The notes: generated from the letters alone by a model not told the origin. Shown: positions 36,401 to 44,274, counted from the first letter of the stretch. The stretch: DNA of 46,791 nucleotides from G020354785 sp964521285 (GCA_964521285.1 CAZFQS010000025.1:1-46791), one strand, 5' to 3'. Program-made: numbers and translations.

Positions 36401-36649
36401 TTTACTAATCACAAAATAAAAATCAGGAAAGGAGATACAATCTATTTATATTCAGATGGCTATAGCGATCAGTTTGGAGGTGAAGAAGGCAAAAAGTTTA
36501 AAACCCAAAATCTTAAAAGTCTGCTAGTTGCAATAAGCAGTAAAAGCATGGAAGAGCAGAGCGTTATTTTGGAAGACACCTATGAGAAGTGGAGAGGAAA
36601 TTACGAACAGATTGATGATATATTAATTGTCGGAAGAAGGTTTAATTGA
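33461..36649 (+). CDS. Propeller-type sensor with SpoIIE (PP2C-like) phosphatase output
   Basis: A 1062-aa inner-membrane signalling protein. A long signal-like N-terminus (hydrophobic FLYPLLFLCFIASG) is followed by two-component-regulator propeller repeats (about 40-655, recurring 'DxxGNIWIGT' motifs), a Y_Y_Y domain (about 660-755), a transmembrane helix (about 762-780), a short coiled coil with a typical ERTLALSEANEEL pattern, and a SpoIIE phosphatase (about 820-1060). The phosphatase retains its metal-binding aspartates in VSGDFYW, AVDCTGHGVPGAF, YSDGYSDQFGG and DDILIVG, so it should be active. Hybrid propeller proteins normally end in a histidine kinase; here the output is a Ser/Thr phosphatase. 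Its substrate is not in this locus. ATG at 33461 is the only reasonable start. Confidence 0.92.
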   Translation: MIVLNIAKKIEIIRSLERIIFLYPLLFLCFIASGQTYYFDKYGTEEGLDASRVYTVIQDNNDYIWLGTAGGASQFDGINFINYTEVNGLASGGVRAIFQDSFGNIWLGHLGGGLTRFTDGGFESVDLPDTLLLNDVTSIIQDSDERLWLTTWGDGAYVFYNINDEISDLEFEHFKGKRFSDRIYSSLLTSDGELYFVTDIGIKKYNKKENNFENYVPEGLSTFFNTIVMFEDSKKNLWFGTYNGGLIKYINSRDTFKIYDDKDGLAANWVSTISEDREGNIWVGHWAIDKSNGGITKINEDGVKVFNTRNGMHDNWIFWITEDKEGNILIGTAENGLEIFKGEQFVSFSTENGLINDQVWAIFQDNDNNIWFGTNGGITVYNNVDTNKIFIHYNQSNNYISNQIRAFKQDNNNNIWILTADQGVLKYDNNVKSFVSQPKINSYVSRYDPRVLEIDKENQLWIGAYEGLFQFDLNETRYIGRHSQEKGLAGKEISALFVDSENSLWIGSTGKGLTRMKDGDYKIYNLTEEVTPTCIVEDKENKIWIGTERKGVLVVKDTLIKRYSITDGLLSNAINLINVDDFNNIYIGTNRGMNKIVQAENKIYTYTRKIGFTGIETKSNASYKDSKGNLWFGTINGAIKYSPELSRKCPFEPLTHIINMTVNGFEKDMVDGLKLRHNQNSIVFNYHSICLTNPEAVRYKIMLDGLESDWQDAADQTMINYRFLPPNKYVFKVIAKNSADVWNSEPIKYEFEILAPFYQRAWFIVTASLLIITGIITFIKIRERNLIREKRILETKVKERTLALSEANEELALKNKDITDSIRYAKRIQFAILPPEIPFKDTFILFKPKDIVSGDFYWITSQANKEFFAAVDCTGHGVPGAFMSFIGYTSLNKIVIEHGIHEPAEILNHLNEEVAIALRQKGEEAVADGMDLALVSYVPRSRELEYAGAFNPLIIINDGEITEIKANRFAIGRSTEKEMKFTNHKIKIRKGDTIYLYSDGYSDQFGGEEGKKFKTQNLKSLLVAISSKSMEEQSVILEDTYEKWRGNYEQIDDILIVGRRFN
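33492..33525 (+). promoter_or_regulatory. Terminator-like hairpin within the first codons of the SpoIIE gene
   Basis: A perfect 13-bp inverted repeat: AAATTATTCGTTC (33492-33504) pairs with GAACGAATAATTT (33509-33521) around a four-base loop, and a run of seven T residues ends at 33525. It has the shape of an intrinsic terminator, although the stem is AT-rich. It lies 43 bases after the caspase gene and inside codons 11-20 of the next gene. It may reduce read-through and set the ratio of the two proteins, or act as an attenuator; effect unproven. Confidence 0.6.
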
Positions 36650-36675
36650 TATGAATTTGTGCTTTTAATCCACCA

Positions 36676-38598
36676 TCAGCTCACATTTGAAAAAACTCTT
36701 GGCTTAATCATAGACTTTACTGCAAGACAAATACTGTCAGTATCAAATCCGCATTCTTTATATAATTCTTCCTGCGATCCGTGTCCAATAAATTTATCTG
36801 GTACTCCAAGACGTTTAACATTTGCGCTGTAGCCGTTTTCACACATAAACTCTATGACGCCGGTTCCGAACCCTCCCACAACTGTTCCGTCTTCAACTGT
36901 AATAATATGATTATGCTTCTTAAAAACACTATGCAAACAATCCTTATCAAGGGGTTTGACAAATCTCATATCGTAATGAGACACACTTATATTTTCAGCT
37001 TCAAGCCTGATTACTGCTTCATTTACTAAATTGCCCACATGGCCTATTGAAAGAATAGCTATATCCGAACCTTCGTTAATCTTTCTTGCTTTACCGATCT
37101 CAATTTCCTTGAAGGGTTTTTGCCAGTCTATTATAACTCCCCTGCCTTTGGGATATCTGATCGCAAATGGCCCATTATTGCGAAGCTGAGCAGTATACAT
37201 TAAATTCCTTAGCTCCTCTTCATTCATAGGGGCAGAAATTATTATATTCGGTATACTTCTTAAATAAGCTAAATCCAAAACACCGTGATGAGTAGGACCA
37301 TCAGCACCAACCAAACCTCCCCTGTCAAGGCAAAAAACCACATTTAAATTTTGTAAAGCTACATCATGAATTATCTGATCATATGCCCTTTGCATGAAGG
37401 AAGAATAAATATTGCAAAAAGGTATCAAACCCTGAGTAGCCAGTCCTGCTGAAAAAGTAACCGCATGTTGCTCTGCAATCCCGACATCAAACGTCCTTTC
37501 AGGCATTTCGTCCATCATTATCTTCAATGAACAGCCCGAAGGCATTGCGGGAGTAATCCCTACAATTTTATCGTTATTTCTGGCAAGCTCCAGTATCGTA
37601 TAGCCAAAAACATCCTGATAAAGTGGTGGTTGCTTTTTGTCAGACTTGACTTTTAATATTTCACCGGTCTTTTTATTAAACCTTCCGGGCAAATGAAATT
37701 TTGTCTGATTAAGTTCCGCCTGTTTAAATCCTTTACCCTTCTTTGTAAGGACATGTAACAGTTTAGGTCCTTTAATATTTTTCAGATCATTTAACAGCTT
37801 ACTCAGATGAACAACATCATGCCCGTCAATTGGTCCAAAATATCGAAAATTCAATACTTCAAACAAATTGCTTTGCCTGAGAAGTATTGATTTAAGACCA
37901 TTTTCAAGCTTTTTAGCATAATCCCGTGCATGAGGAGCAATTTTATTAATCTTCCCCAGCAAATTCCAAATCTCATTCTTTAGTCTGTTATATGTTCTGG
38001 ATGTAGTAATATCAACAAGGTATTCCTTAATCGCCCCTACACTGGGATCTATTGCTATATTATTATCATTTAGTATTACAAGTATATTTGTTTGTTCAAT
38101 ACCCACGTTATTTAATCCTTCAAAAGCTAATCCCCCTGTTAATGCTCCATCTCCGATAACAGCTATCACATTCCTGTCGATACCCTTCTGACGGTCAGCT
38201 GCAGAAATACCCAATGCAGCAGATATTGATGTCGACGCATGACCAGTACCAAATGCATCATACTCACTCTCGCTCATTCTCGGAAATCCACTAATGCCCT
38301 TATATTTTCTATTTGTATGGAAAACATCCTTCCTGCCTGTAAGAATTTTGTGACCATAAGCCTGGTGGCCAACATCCCAGATTATCTTGTCATAAGGTGT
38401 ATCAAATACATAATGTAGGGCAACTGTAAGCTCAACGACGCCCAAACTTGCACCTAAATGCCCGGGATTTGCTGATACTTCGTCAATAATGAATTGCCTT
38501 AATTCCTTACTAACATGAATCAACTCTTCAACCTCTAGCTTTTTTATATCTGAAGGGAATCTGATTTGATTTAAATAGCCGGTACTATTTTGTGACAT
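36676..38598 (-). CDS. dxs: 1-deoxy-D-xylulose-5-phosphate synthase
   Basis: A 640-aa transketolase-like enzyme, normal length. The thiamine diphosphate motif runs from GDGALTGG (149-156) to NDNN (177-180); other landmarks are GHLGASLGVVEL, FGTGHASTSISAALG, the pyrimidine-binding region with GIAEQHAVTFSAGLA, and DRGGLVGADGPTHHG. It makes DXP from pyruvate and glyceraldehyde 3-phosphate, the first step of the MEP isoprenoid pathway. It is convergent with the SpoIIE gene (26 bases between stops) and divergent from the OmpA gene. Confidence 0.97.
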   Translation of the reverse strand: MSQNSTGYLNQIRFPSDIKKLEVEELIHVSKELRQFIIDEVSANPGHLGASLGVVELTVALHYVFDTPYDKIIWDVGHQAYGHKILTGRKDVFHTNRKYKGISGFPRMSESEYDAFGTGHASTSISAALGISAADRQKGIDRNVIAVIGDGALTGGLAFEGLNNVGIEQTNILVILNDNNIAIDPSVGAIKEYLVDITTSRTYNRLKNEIWNLLGKINKIAPHARDYAKKLENGLKSILLRQSNLFEVLNFRYFGPIDGHDVVHLSKLLNDLKNIKGPKLLHVLTKKGKGFKQAELNQTKFHLPGRFNKKTGEILKVKSDKKQPPLYQDVFGYTILELARNNDKIVGITPAMPSGCSLKIMMDEMPERTFDVGIAEQHAVTFSAGLATQGLIPFCNIYSSFMQRAYDQIIHDVALQNLNVVFCLDRGGLVGADGPTHHGVLDLAYLRSIPNIIISAPMNEEELRNLMYTAQLRNNGPFAIRYPKGRGVIIDWQKPFKEIEIGKARKINEGSDIAILSIGHVGNLVNEAVIRLEAENISVSHYDMRFVKPLDKDCLHSVFKKHNHIITVEDGTVVGGFGTGVIEFMCENGYSANVKRLGVPDKFIGHGSQEELYKECGFDTDSICLAVKSMIKPRVFSNVS

Positions 38599-38711
38599 TT
38601 GAGATATTTAAAATTAAGCCTTCAAAGTTAATAATTATTATTTACTTTATTTGAGGTTAATTAATTCATGTTGTAATTTCATCAAATTATTTAATACAAA
38701 AAAAACATATT

Positions 38712-39713
38712 ATGAGATTATCTGAAATACTGTTAATATTATTTGCTTTTTCATTACCGGCTTGTGTGCCTCCAAAACAATTTAAGGATATTCAGCGTGA
38801 AAATAAAAACTGCCGGGAAGAAAGAGTCTTTCTAAAAACTGAAAATGAAAAATTAACAGTTGATAATAATGAATTGAAATCAAAAATAGAAGTAATAAAT
38901 GAGAATATTTCCAAATTAATAGAAGATAGCATAAAGAAAAAAAGTGAGCTGGTTGAATTATCCAGCCGATATAACCAGTTAAAACAAAGATTCCAGAATT
39001 TATCCGGTTCACAGGAAACAATAATAAAAGGTAGTGAATCAGAAATAAAAAAGCTTTTAAACCAATTGAAAGAAACCCAGGAAGATTTATATAACAAAGA
39101 AGATGAACTAAATATAATTTCCCGTACTCTGGATGACAAAAAAGCAAATCTTGATCGTCTCAAAACTGAATTAAATAACCGAAATGCCAGATTAATAGAG
39201 CTGGAAAATATTTTAGCAAAAAAGGACTCTGCTGTTAGTGCATTGAAACATAAAGTATCTGAAGCATTACTGGGATTTGAAAATCAAGGGCTTACTGTCT
39301 CTCAAAAAAATGGGAAAGTATATGTATCATTGGAAGAAAAGCTGCTATTTAAAAGCGGGAGCACAGAGGTTGATGCCAAAGGAGTAAATGCACTTAAAAA
39401 ACTTGCGAAAGTCCTTGAACAGAATGCGGATATTAATATAATGATAGAAGGACATACTGATGATGTGCCTATAATCCCGGGGTCTGCATTTCAAGATAAC
39501 TGGGATTTAAGCGTTCAGAGAGCAACTGCCATAGTGAGAATATTACTTGACGGATCAAAAATAAATCCGAAGCGATTAACAGCCTCAGGCAAGGGTGAGT
39601 TCATGCCTGTAGATTCCAGAAAAACAGCAGAAGCACGTCAGAAAAACAGGAGAACTGAAATTATTCTTACTCCTAAATTAGATGAGTTATTTAAAATACT
39701 TGAGACCAATTAG
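38712..39713 (+). CDS. OmpA-family lipoprotein with coiled-coil stalk
   Basis: A 333-aa protein: lipoprotein signal ending LPAC (Cys18), a long coiled coil (about 30-195, rich in Lys, Glu, Leu and Asn), and a C-terminal OmpA/MotB peptidoglycan-binding domain (about 205-325) with IEGHTDDVP and the later NRRTEI. It probably anchors the outer membrane to peptidoglycan. It is followed after 24 bases by a radical SAM gene on the same strand. Confidence 0.9.
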   Translation: MRLSEILLILFAFSLPACVPPKQFKDIQRENKNCREERVFLKTENEKLTVDNNELKSKIEVINENISKLIEDSIKKKSELVELSSRYNQLKQRFQNLSGSQETIIKGSESEIKKLLNQLKETQEDLYNKEDELNIISRTLDDKKANLDRLKTELNNRNARLIELENILAKKDSAVSALKHKVSEALLGFENQGLTVSQKNGKVYVSLEEKLLFKSGSTEVDAKGVNALKKLAKVLEQNADINIMIEGHTDDVPIIPGSAFQDNWDLSVQRATAIVRILLDGSKINPKRLTASGKGEFMPVDSRKTAEARQKNRRTEIILTPKLDELFKILETN

Positions 39714-39737
39714 CTTCCATTTTGTATTCTCTTTTTT

Positions 39738-40760
39738 ATGCTTTATAACCTTATAAATTTCTTATCAACTTCTTCATTTAAAAGAATTTTCAATTTAATT
39801 AAACTTGGATTAAGCTATCGTTTATCTATAATAGTTAAATCCCCGTTAGTGTATGGTTATCCTGTAAGTGTTTCAATTGAGCCGACAACATTATGCAACT
39901 TGTCCTGCCCTGAATGTCCAAGTGGACAGGGATCACTTACAAGGCCAGCTGGCAATATACAAATTGCCCTTTATAAAAAAATTATTTATGAATTATCGCC
40001 TTTCCTGTTATATCTAAATCTCTATTTTCAGGGTGAACCATTCCTCCATCCTGAAATTTTTAAAATTATCTCTCTCGCGAAACAAAAGCGAATTTATACT
40101 GCCGTTTCAACTAACGGACATTTTTTAAATATTCGAAATTCAAAAAAAATAATTGCCTCCGGACTGGATAAACTAATAATATGTATAGATGGTATAACGC
40201 AGGAGGAATATGAAATATATCGAAAAAACGGGAATATAAAAAAGATAATTGCCGGTATTAAAACATTAATTAATTGTAAAAAGGAACTAAAATCAAGAAA
40301 ACCATTTACTATTATTCAGTCACTTATTATGCAGCATAATCAATACAAGATTAAACAAATGAAAAAATATTTTCAGAATCTTGGGGTTGATAAGGTATTA
40401 TTCAAATCTATACAAATAAACGAGTTCAAAAGTGGTAACCCTTTAATTCCGACAATCAGCAAGTATTCAAGATATAAGAATCTGGGAAATGGTAATTATA
40501 CTGTTAAAAATACCTTAACTAATAAATGCTGGAGAATGTGGAGCTCAACAGTTGTTACTCATGACGGGAAGGTAATACCTTGTTGTTTTGATAAAGATGC
40601 CCTATATTTATTCGGAGATGTAAATGAAACCAGCTTAAAAAAAATCTGGAGAAATAATAACTATAATAAATTCAGAAAAAAGATTCTTACAGTCAGAAAA
40701 GATATAAATATTTGCTGTAATTGCACAGAAGGGCTAAATAAAGTACTTTTCAGAAAATAG
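39738..40760 (+). CDS. Radical SAM protein with SPASM-type C-terminus
   Basis: A 340-aa iron-sulfur enzyme. The SAM-cleaving cluster motif is C53-x3-C57-x2-C60 (CNLSCPEC). The C-terminal region has further cysteines, in NKCWRMW, PCCFDK and NICCNCTEG, the arrangement of a SPASM domain that binds an auxiliary cluster. YFQGEPFLHP is a family stretch near residue 93. SPASM proteins modify peptides or carbohydrates; the substrate here is unknown and no precursor peptide gene is obvious. The first 40 residues look hydrophobic and may associate with membrane. It begins 24 bases after the OmpA lipoprotein gene. Confidence 0.88.
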   Translation: MLYNLINFLSTSSFKRIFNLIKLGLSYRLSIIVKSPLVYGYPVSVSIEPTTLCNLSCPECPSGQGSLTRPAGNIQIALYKKIIYELSPFLLYLNLYFQGEPFLHPEIFKIISLAKQKRIYTAVSTNGHFLNIRNSKKIIASGLDKLIICIDGITQEEYEIYRKNGNIKKIIAGIKTLINCKKELKSRKPFTIIQSLIMQHNQYKIKQMKKYFQNLGVDKVLFKSIQINEFKSGNPLIPTISKYSRYKNLGNGNYTVKNTLTNKCWRMWSSTVVTHDGKVIPCCFDKDALYLFGDVNETSLKKIWRNNNYNKFRKKILTVRKDINICCNCTEGLNKVLFRK

Positions 40761-40795
40761 TAATAATTGTTTTAATAATTTTGTATAAGATATAT

Positions 40796-41359
40796 TTATA
40801 TCGTCATAATATCTTTTTCCCTTGATGCCACCATATCATCAATCTTTTTTGTATAATCATCTGTTATTTCCTGTACCTTGTTTTCTGCATCTTTTTCCAT
40901 GTCTTCGGCAAGACCTTCCTTCAGCAGTTTTTTTAGTTCCTCATTGGCATCCCGCCTTGAATTTCTGATACTTACTTTTGTATTCTCTCCTAATGATTTT
41001 ATTTGTTTTACTAATTCTCTTCTTCTTTCTTCAGTTAAAGGAGGCACCACAATTCTAATAATTTCCCCGTTATTGGCTGGATTCAAGCCAATATTAGCCT
41101 GCATTATAGCTTTTTCAATAGGCTCAATCATTGTCTTGTCCCATGGCTGAATAATAATAGTTTTTGCATCCGGAGTGTTAAGATTTGATACCTGGCTTAA
41201 AGGTGTCAGAACGCTGTAATAATCAACTGTAATTCCATCTAACAGTGCGGTGGTTGCTTTTCCTGCCCTGATTCTCATTAACTCATCCTGAAGATGGCTA
41301 ATGGCTTTATCCATTTTTTCTGTTGCTTCGTCTATGCAAAATTTAACTTCTTCTTCCAT
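40796..41359 (-). CDS. frr: Ribosome recycling factor
   Basis: A 187-aa protein with RRF landmarks: RIRAGKATTALLDGITVDYY, IQPWDKTMIEPIEKAI, and PPLTEERRRELVKQIK. Together with EF-G it splits post-termination ribosomes. It is the last gene of the rplM-rpsI-rpsB-tsf-frr run, 83 bases after tsf. pyrH, which often sits beside frr, is missing from this interval. TAAATTTG on the minus strand at 41394-41387 could be a weak separate promoter box. Confidence 0.97.
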   Translation of the reverse strand: MEEEVKFCIDEATEKMDKAISHLQDELMRIRAGKATTALLDGITVDYYSVLTPLSQVSNLNTPDAKTIIIQPWDKTMIEPIEKAIMQANIGLNPANNGEIIRIVVPPLTEERRRELVKQIKSLGENTKVSIRNSRRDANEELKKLLKEGLAEDMEKDAENKVQEITDDYTKKIDDMVASREKDIMTI

Positions 41360-41442
41360 AAGAGTATATATTGGTTTGAACTATAACAAATTTAAGAAAA
41401 ATAAATTTTACTGCTGAAAAAATATAAATTTACTTCTTAAAT

Positions 41443-42270
41443 CTAGTCATTCAGGCTATATCTCCTAAATCCTGTCACCTTCAATTCACTATCAGTCTCC
41501 TGGAGATATTGGCTGATTGTCTTTTTGTTATCCCTGGTATACTCCTGGTTAAGTAATGTACTTTCCTTAAAGAATTTATTTAACTTGCCTTCAGCTATTT
41601 TATCAAGAATATTCTCTGGCCGTCCTTCTCGTCTGGCTTGTTCTCTTCCAATTTCCTTTTCATTTTCAATAATTTCAGGAGGAACATCATCTTTATCTAC
41701 AGCAACAGGATTCATGGCAGCGACCTGCATCGCCAGATTTTTACCAACCTGAATATTAGCCACCTTATTTAATCCTACCAGCGTGGCCAGTTTATTCCCG
41801 GGGTGAATATACGGAATCACATGAGAAGACTCAATCTTATCGTAATAAGATAGAGTTAGTTTCTCTCCGATAATTCCTATTTGTTCAATTACTTTATCAT
41901 TAATAGTTTTTCCTTCAATCTTAAGTTGTTTTAAGTCTTCAAGATTATCGGGATTTTCTGATATTGCCTTATCAAGAATAGATTCGGCAAATTTTATAAA
42001 ACTGTCATTTTTTGCAACAAAATCGGTTTCACAATTCAACACAATAATTGCACCTTTTGTTGCATCATTATTAGTTTTTGCTATTACAACCCCTTCCGCG
42101 GCTTCCCTGTCAGCTCTCTTATTTGCTATTGCCTGCCCTTTTTTTCTGATAATTTCTATAGCCTTGTTGAAATCACCATCAGACTCCTGAAGGGCATTTT
42201 TACAATCCATCATGCCTGCACCTGTTACCTTTCTCAGTCTGCTTACTTCTGTTGCTGTTATTTCAGCCAT
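41443..42270 (-). CDS. tsf: Elongation factor Ts
   Basis: A 275-aa protein with the N-terminal UBA-type domain (EVSRLRKVTGAGMMDCKNAL) and the signature CETDFVAKN. EF-Ts recycles EF-Tu by exchanging GDP for GTP. It starts 42 bases after rpsB, the universal gene order. Confidence 0.97.
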   Translation of the reverse strand: MAEITATEVSRLRKVTGAGMMDCKNALQESDGDFNKAIEIIRKKGQAIANKRADREAAEGVVIAKTNNDATKGAIIVLNCETDFVAKNDSFIKFAESILDKAISENPDNLEDLKQLKIEGKTINDKVIEQIGIIGEKLTLSYYDKIESSHVIPYIHPGNKLATLVGLNKVANIQVGKNLAMQVAAMNPVAVDKDDVPPEIIENEKEIGREQARREGRPENILDKIAEGKLNKFFKESTLLNQEYTRDNKKTISQYLQETDSELKVTGFRRYSLND

Positions 42271-42312
42271 ATTACTTATATTTAATTACTTTAATTTATT
42301 AAAATCACTTAA

Positions 42313-43185
42313 TTATTCATCAATTTTTTTTGCCGGTGATTTTATTTTTTCTTTCAATGGAACTGTCTCATCTTCATGCATTTCTTCTTCTATTTCTCCT
42401 TTCTTCTCTATATAATCTTCAACCTTTTCTTCCTCTTCCTCACCTTCTTCTTTCTTAGTCTTTTTTGCTATGATTGCAGCTTCTTTCTCTTTTTCTATTT
42501 TTCTTTCTTCAATTCCTTCATGGATAGCTTTGCAAACAATATCAACTATCAGGTCTATCGACTTTGAAGCATCATCATTTGCAGGAATTGGGAAATCAAC
42601 CTCATTTGGATCTGAATTAGTATCCACAATGGCAAACACCGGAATATTAAGTCGTTGAGCCTCATGTACAGCAATATACTCCTTTGAAATATCTACTACA
42701 AAGAGTGCTGCAGGTAGTCTTGTCAAATCAGAAATACTGCCAAGGTTTTTTTCCAGCTTGGCTCTCTGTCTTGCTATTTGCAACCTTTCCCTCTTGGACA
42801 TATTATCAAATGTACCGTCAGTAGCCATTTTATCAATTGAGGCCATCTTCTTAACAGCCTTCCTTATTGTAGGAAAATTAGTTAACATCCCACCTGGCCA
42901 TCTTTCAGTAACATAGGGCATATTTATTTTTCTTACTCTATCTGCAACTAACTCTTTTGCTTGTTTCTTTGTTGCCACAAATAAGATCTTTCTGCCTGAT
43001 TTTGCCATTTGCTTCATAGCAGCACAGGCTTCCTCTATTTTTACTATTGTTTTTTGCAGATCAATAATATGGATACCATTTCGCTCCATAAAAATATAAG
43101 GAGCCATATTAGGATTCCATTTTCTTTTCAAGTGTCCAAAATGAACACCTGCATCTAATAATTCATTAAAATTTGTTCTTGACAT
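42313..43185 (-). CDS. rpsB: 30S ribosomal protein S2 with charged C-terminal extension
   Basis: A 290-aa S2. The N-terminal core shows LLDAGVHFGHLKRKWNP, GIHIIDLQKT and PAALFVVDISKE, ending about residue 225 (the core is usually 225-250 aa). The last 65 residues are nearly all Lys and Glu with few hydrophobics, a disordered tail common in some Bacteroidota S2 proteins. The 103-base gap between rpsI and rpsB holds a foldable leader. Confidence 0.96.
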   Translation of the reverse strand: MSRTNFNELLDAGVHFGHLKRKWNPNMAPYIFMERNGIHIIDLQKTIVKIEEACAAMKQMAKSGRKILFVATKKQAKELVADRVRKINMPYVTERWPGGMLTNFPTIRKAVKKMASIDKMATDGTFDNMSKRERLQIARQRAKLEKNLGSISDLTRLPAALFVVDISKEYIAVHEAQRLNIPVFAIVDTNSDPNEVDFPIPANDDASKSIDLIVDIVCKAIHEGIEERKIEKEKEAAIIAKKTKKEEGEEEEEKVEDYIEKKGEIEEEMHEDETVPLKEKIKSPAKKIDE

Positions 43186-43214
43186 TTTATTTTTTGTTTA
43201 CATTCAATTTTATC

Positions 43215-43263
43215 AATCGTCAAGTAGCCATTCCAATACACATCGGCATGAGTCTTTACGATT
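43215..43263 (-). promoter_or_regulatory. Candidate structured leader upstream of rpsB
   Basis: On the minus strand AATCGT (43263-43258) can pair with ACGATT (43220-43215), enclosing an inner hairpin CCGAT-GTGT-ATTGG flanked by GCC/GGC. This block is more GC-rich than its surroundings. In Escherichia coli, S2 represses its own rpsB-tsf mRNA through a leader, so a similar element is plausible here. Not tested for covariation. Confidence 0.4.
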
Positions 43264-43288
43264 TAGATACTAAACAAGGTTAAATACA

Positions 43289-43675
43289 TTAACGTTTACT
43301 AAACTGAAATCTCTTTCGGGCCTTTGGCCGTCCGGGCTTCTTTCTCTCAACAACGCGGGGATCCCTGGTTAGCAATTTATTAGCTTTTATTTTTTCTTTA
43401 TTTTCCGGATTTATCTTGACAAGAGCTCTGGCAATAGCTAACCTTAACGCTTCAGCCTGGCCTTTTGATCCACCACCTTTAATATTCACTTTTATATCGA
43501 ATTTAGTTTGTGAGTCAACTAACTTTAAGGGTTGCTGTATAATATATTGAAATTGTTCAACAGGGAAGTATTCTTTATAATCCCTTTTATTCACAATAAT
43601 TTCCCCCTTACCTTCACTCACATATATACGAGCTATTGCAGCTTTTCTCCTTCCAATAGAGTTAACTACCTCCAT
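43289..43675 (-). CDS. rpsI: 30S ribosomal protein S9
   Basis: A 128-aa S9 with the family start SIGRRKAAIARIYV, central GGGSKGQAEALRLAIARAL and the basic C-terminus ending KKPGRPKARKRFQFSKR, which reaches the P-site tRNA. It starts four bases after the rplM stop. Confidence 0.98.
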   Translation of the reverse strand: MEVVNSIGRRKAAIARIYVSEGKGEIIVNKRDYKEYFPVEQFQYIIQQPLKLVDSQTKFDIKVNIKGGGSKGQAEALRLAIARALVKINPENKEKIKANKLLTRDPRVVERKKPGRPKARKRFQFSKR

Positions 43676-43679
43676 ATTA

Positions 43680-44135
43680 TTATTTAATTAAACTTAAATC
43701 AAGTGTTTCAGGCTTCTGAGCCTGATGAGGATGATCTGATCCTGCATAAACATAAAGATTCTTAAAAATCAAATTTCCCAGCCTGCTTTTTGGTAACATC
43801 CCCTTTATAGCTTTTTCAATTATTTTCGCAGGATTCTTAGCCAATAATTCTGAGGGTGTGGAAAATTTTTGTCCGCCTGGATACCCTGTATGCCTGATAT
43901 ATAATTTATTGGTCCACTTTTTACCTGTTAATCTTATCTTCTCAGCATTAATAACAATTACATTATCTCCGCAATCAACATGAGGTGTAAAGTTTGCCTT
44001 ATTCTTCCCTCTTAAAACAATAGCAATATTTGAAGCCAATCTTCCTAAAATCTGATCAGTTGCATCAACAATATACCATTCTTTCTGAATATCTGTCTTA
44101 TTCGCTGATATAGTCTTATAGCTTAATGTATCCAC
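43680..44135 (-). CDS. rplM: 50S ribosomal protein L13
   Basis: A 151-aa L13 with WYIVDATDQILGRLAS, LYIRHTGYPGG and MLPKSRLGN. The start is GTG at 44135, chosen because MDTLSYKTISANK matches the conserved Bacteroidota N-terminus and no ATG lies nearby in frame. It is the first gene of the operon and has a well-matched promoter and a 5' hairpin just upstream. Confidence 0.97.
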   Translation of the reverse strand: MDTLSYKTISANKTDIQKEWYIVDATDQILGRLASNIAIVLRGKNKANFTPHVDCGDNVIVINAEKIRLTGKKWTNKLYIRHTGYPGGQKFSTPSELLAKNPAKIIEKAIKGMLPKSRLGNLIFKNLYVYAGSDHPHQAQKPETLDLSLIK

Positions 44136-44159
44136 CTTCTCTTTTATATTTTAAATATT

Positions 44160-44184
44160 ACAAATTCAACAGGTTAAAATTTGT
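44160..44184 (-). promoter_or_regulatory. 5' leader hairpin of the rplM mRNA
   Basis: ACAAATT (44184-44178) pairs with AATTTGT (44166-44160) around an 11-base loop at the very start of the predicted transcript. L13 is known to autoregulate rplM-rpsI through leader structures in other bacteria. The stem is short and AT-rich, so this is only a candidate. Confidence 0.3.
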
Positions 44185-44190
44185 GGAGTG

Positions 44191-44219
44191 CAAAAATACA
44201 ATTATTTTTAATATTACAA
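44191..44219 (-). promoter_or_regulatory. Promoter of the rplM-rpsI-rpsB-tsf-frr operon
   Basis: On the minus strand TTG (44219-44217) is followed after 18 bases by TATTTTTG (44198-44191), a close fit to the Bacteroidota TTTG / TAnnTTTG promoter. Transcription would begin around 44185, about 50 bases before the GTG start of rplM. Confidence 0.65.
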
Positions 44220-44238
44220 CAATTATATCTTTTTTTAT

Positions 44239-44274
44239 TTGCTAATTTAATACAGTATAAATCTGTTATATTTG
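44239..44274 (+). promoter_or_regulatory. Possible promoter of the O-antigen-ligase-like gene
   Basis: TATATTTG (44267-44274) with TTG 25 bases upstream (44239-44241). The -7 box is good but the spacing is long. It lies about 115 bases before the start codon, in the divergent spacer shared with rplM. Confidence 0.3.
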
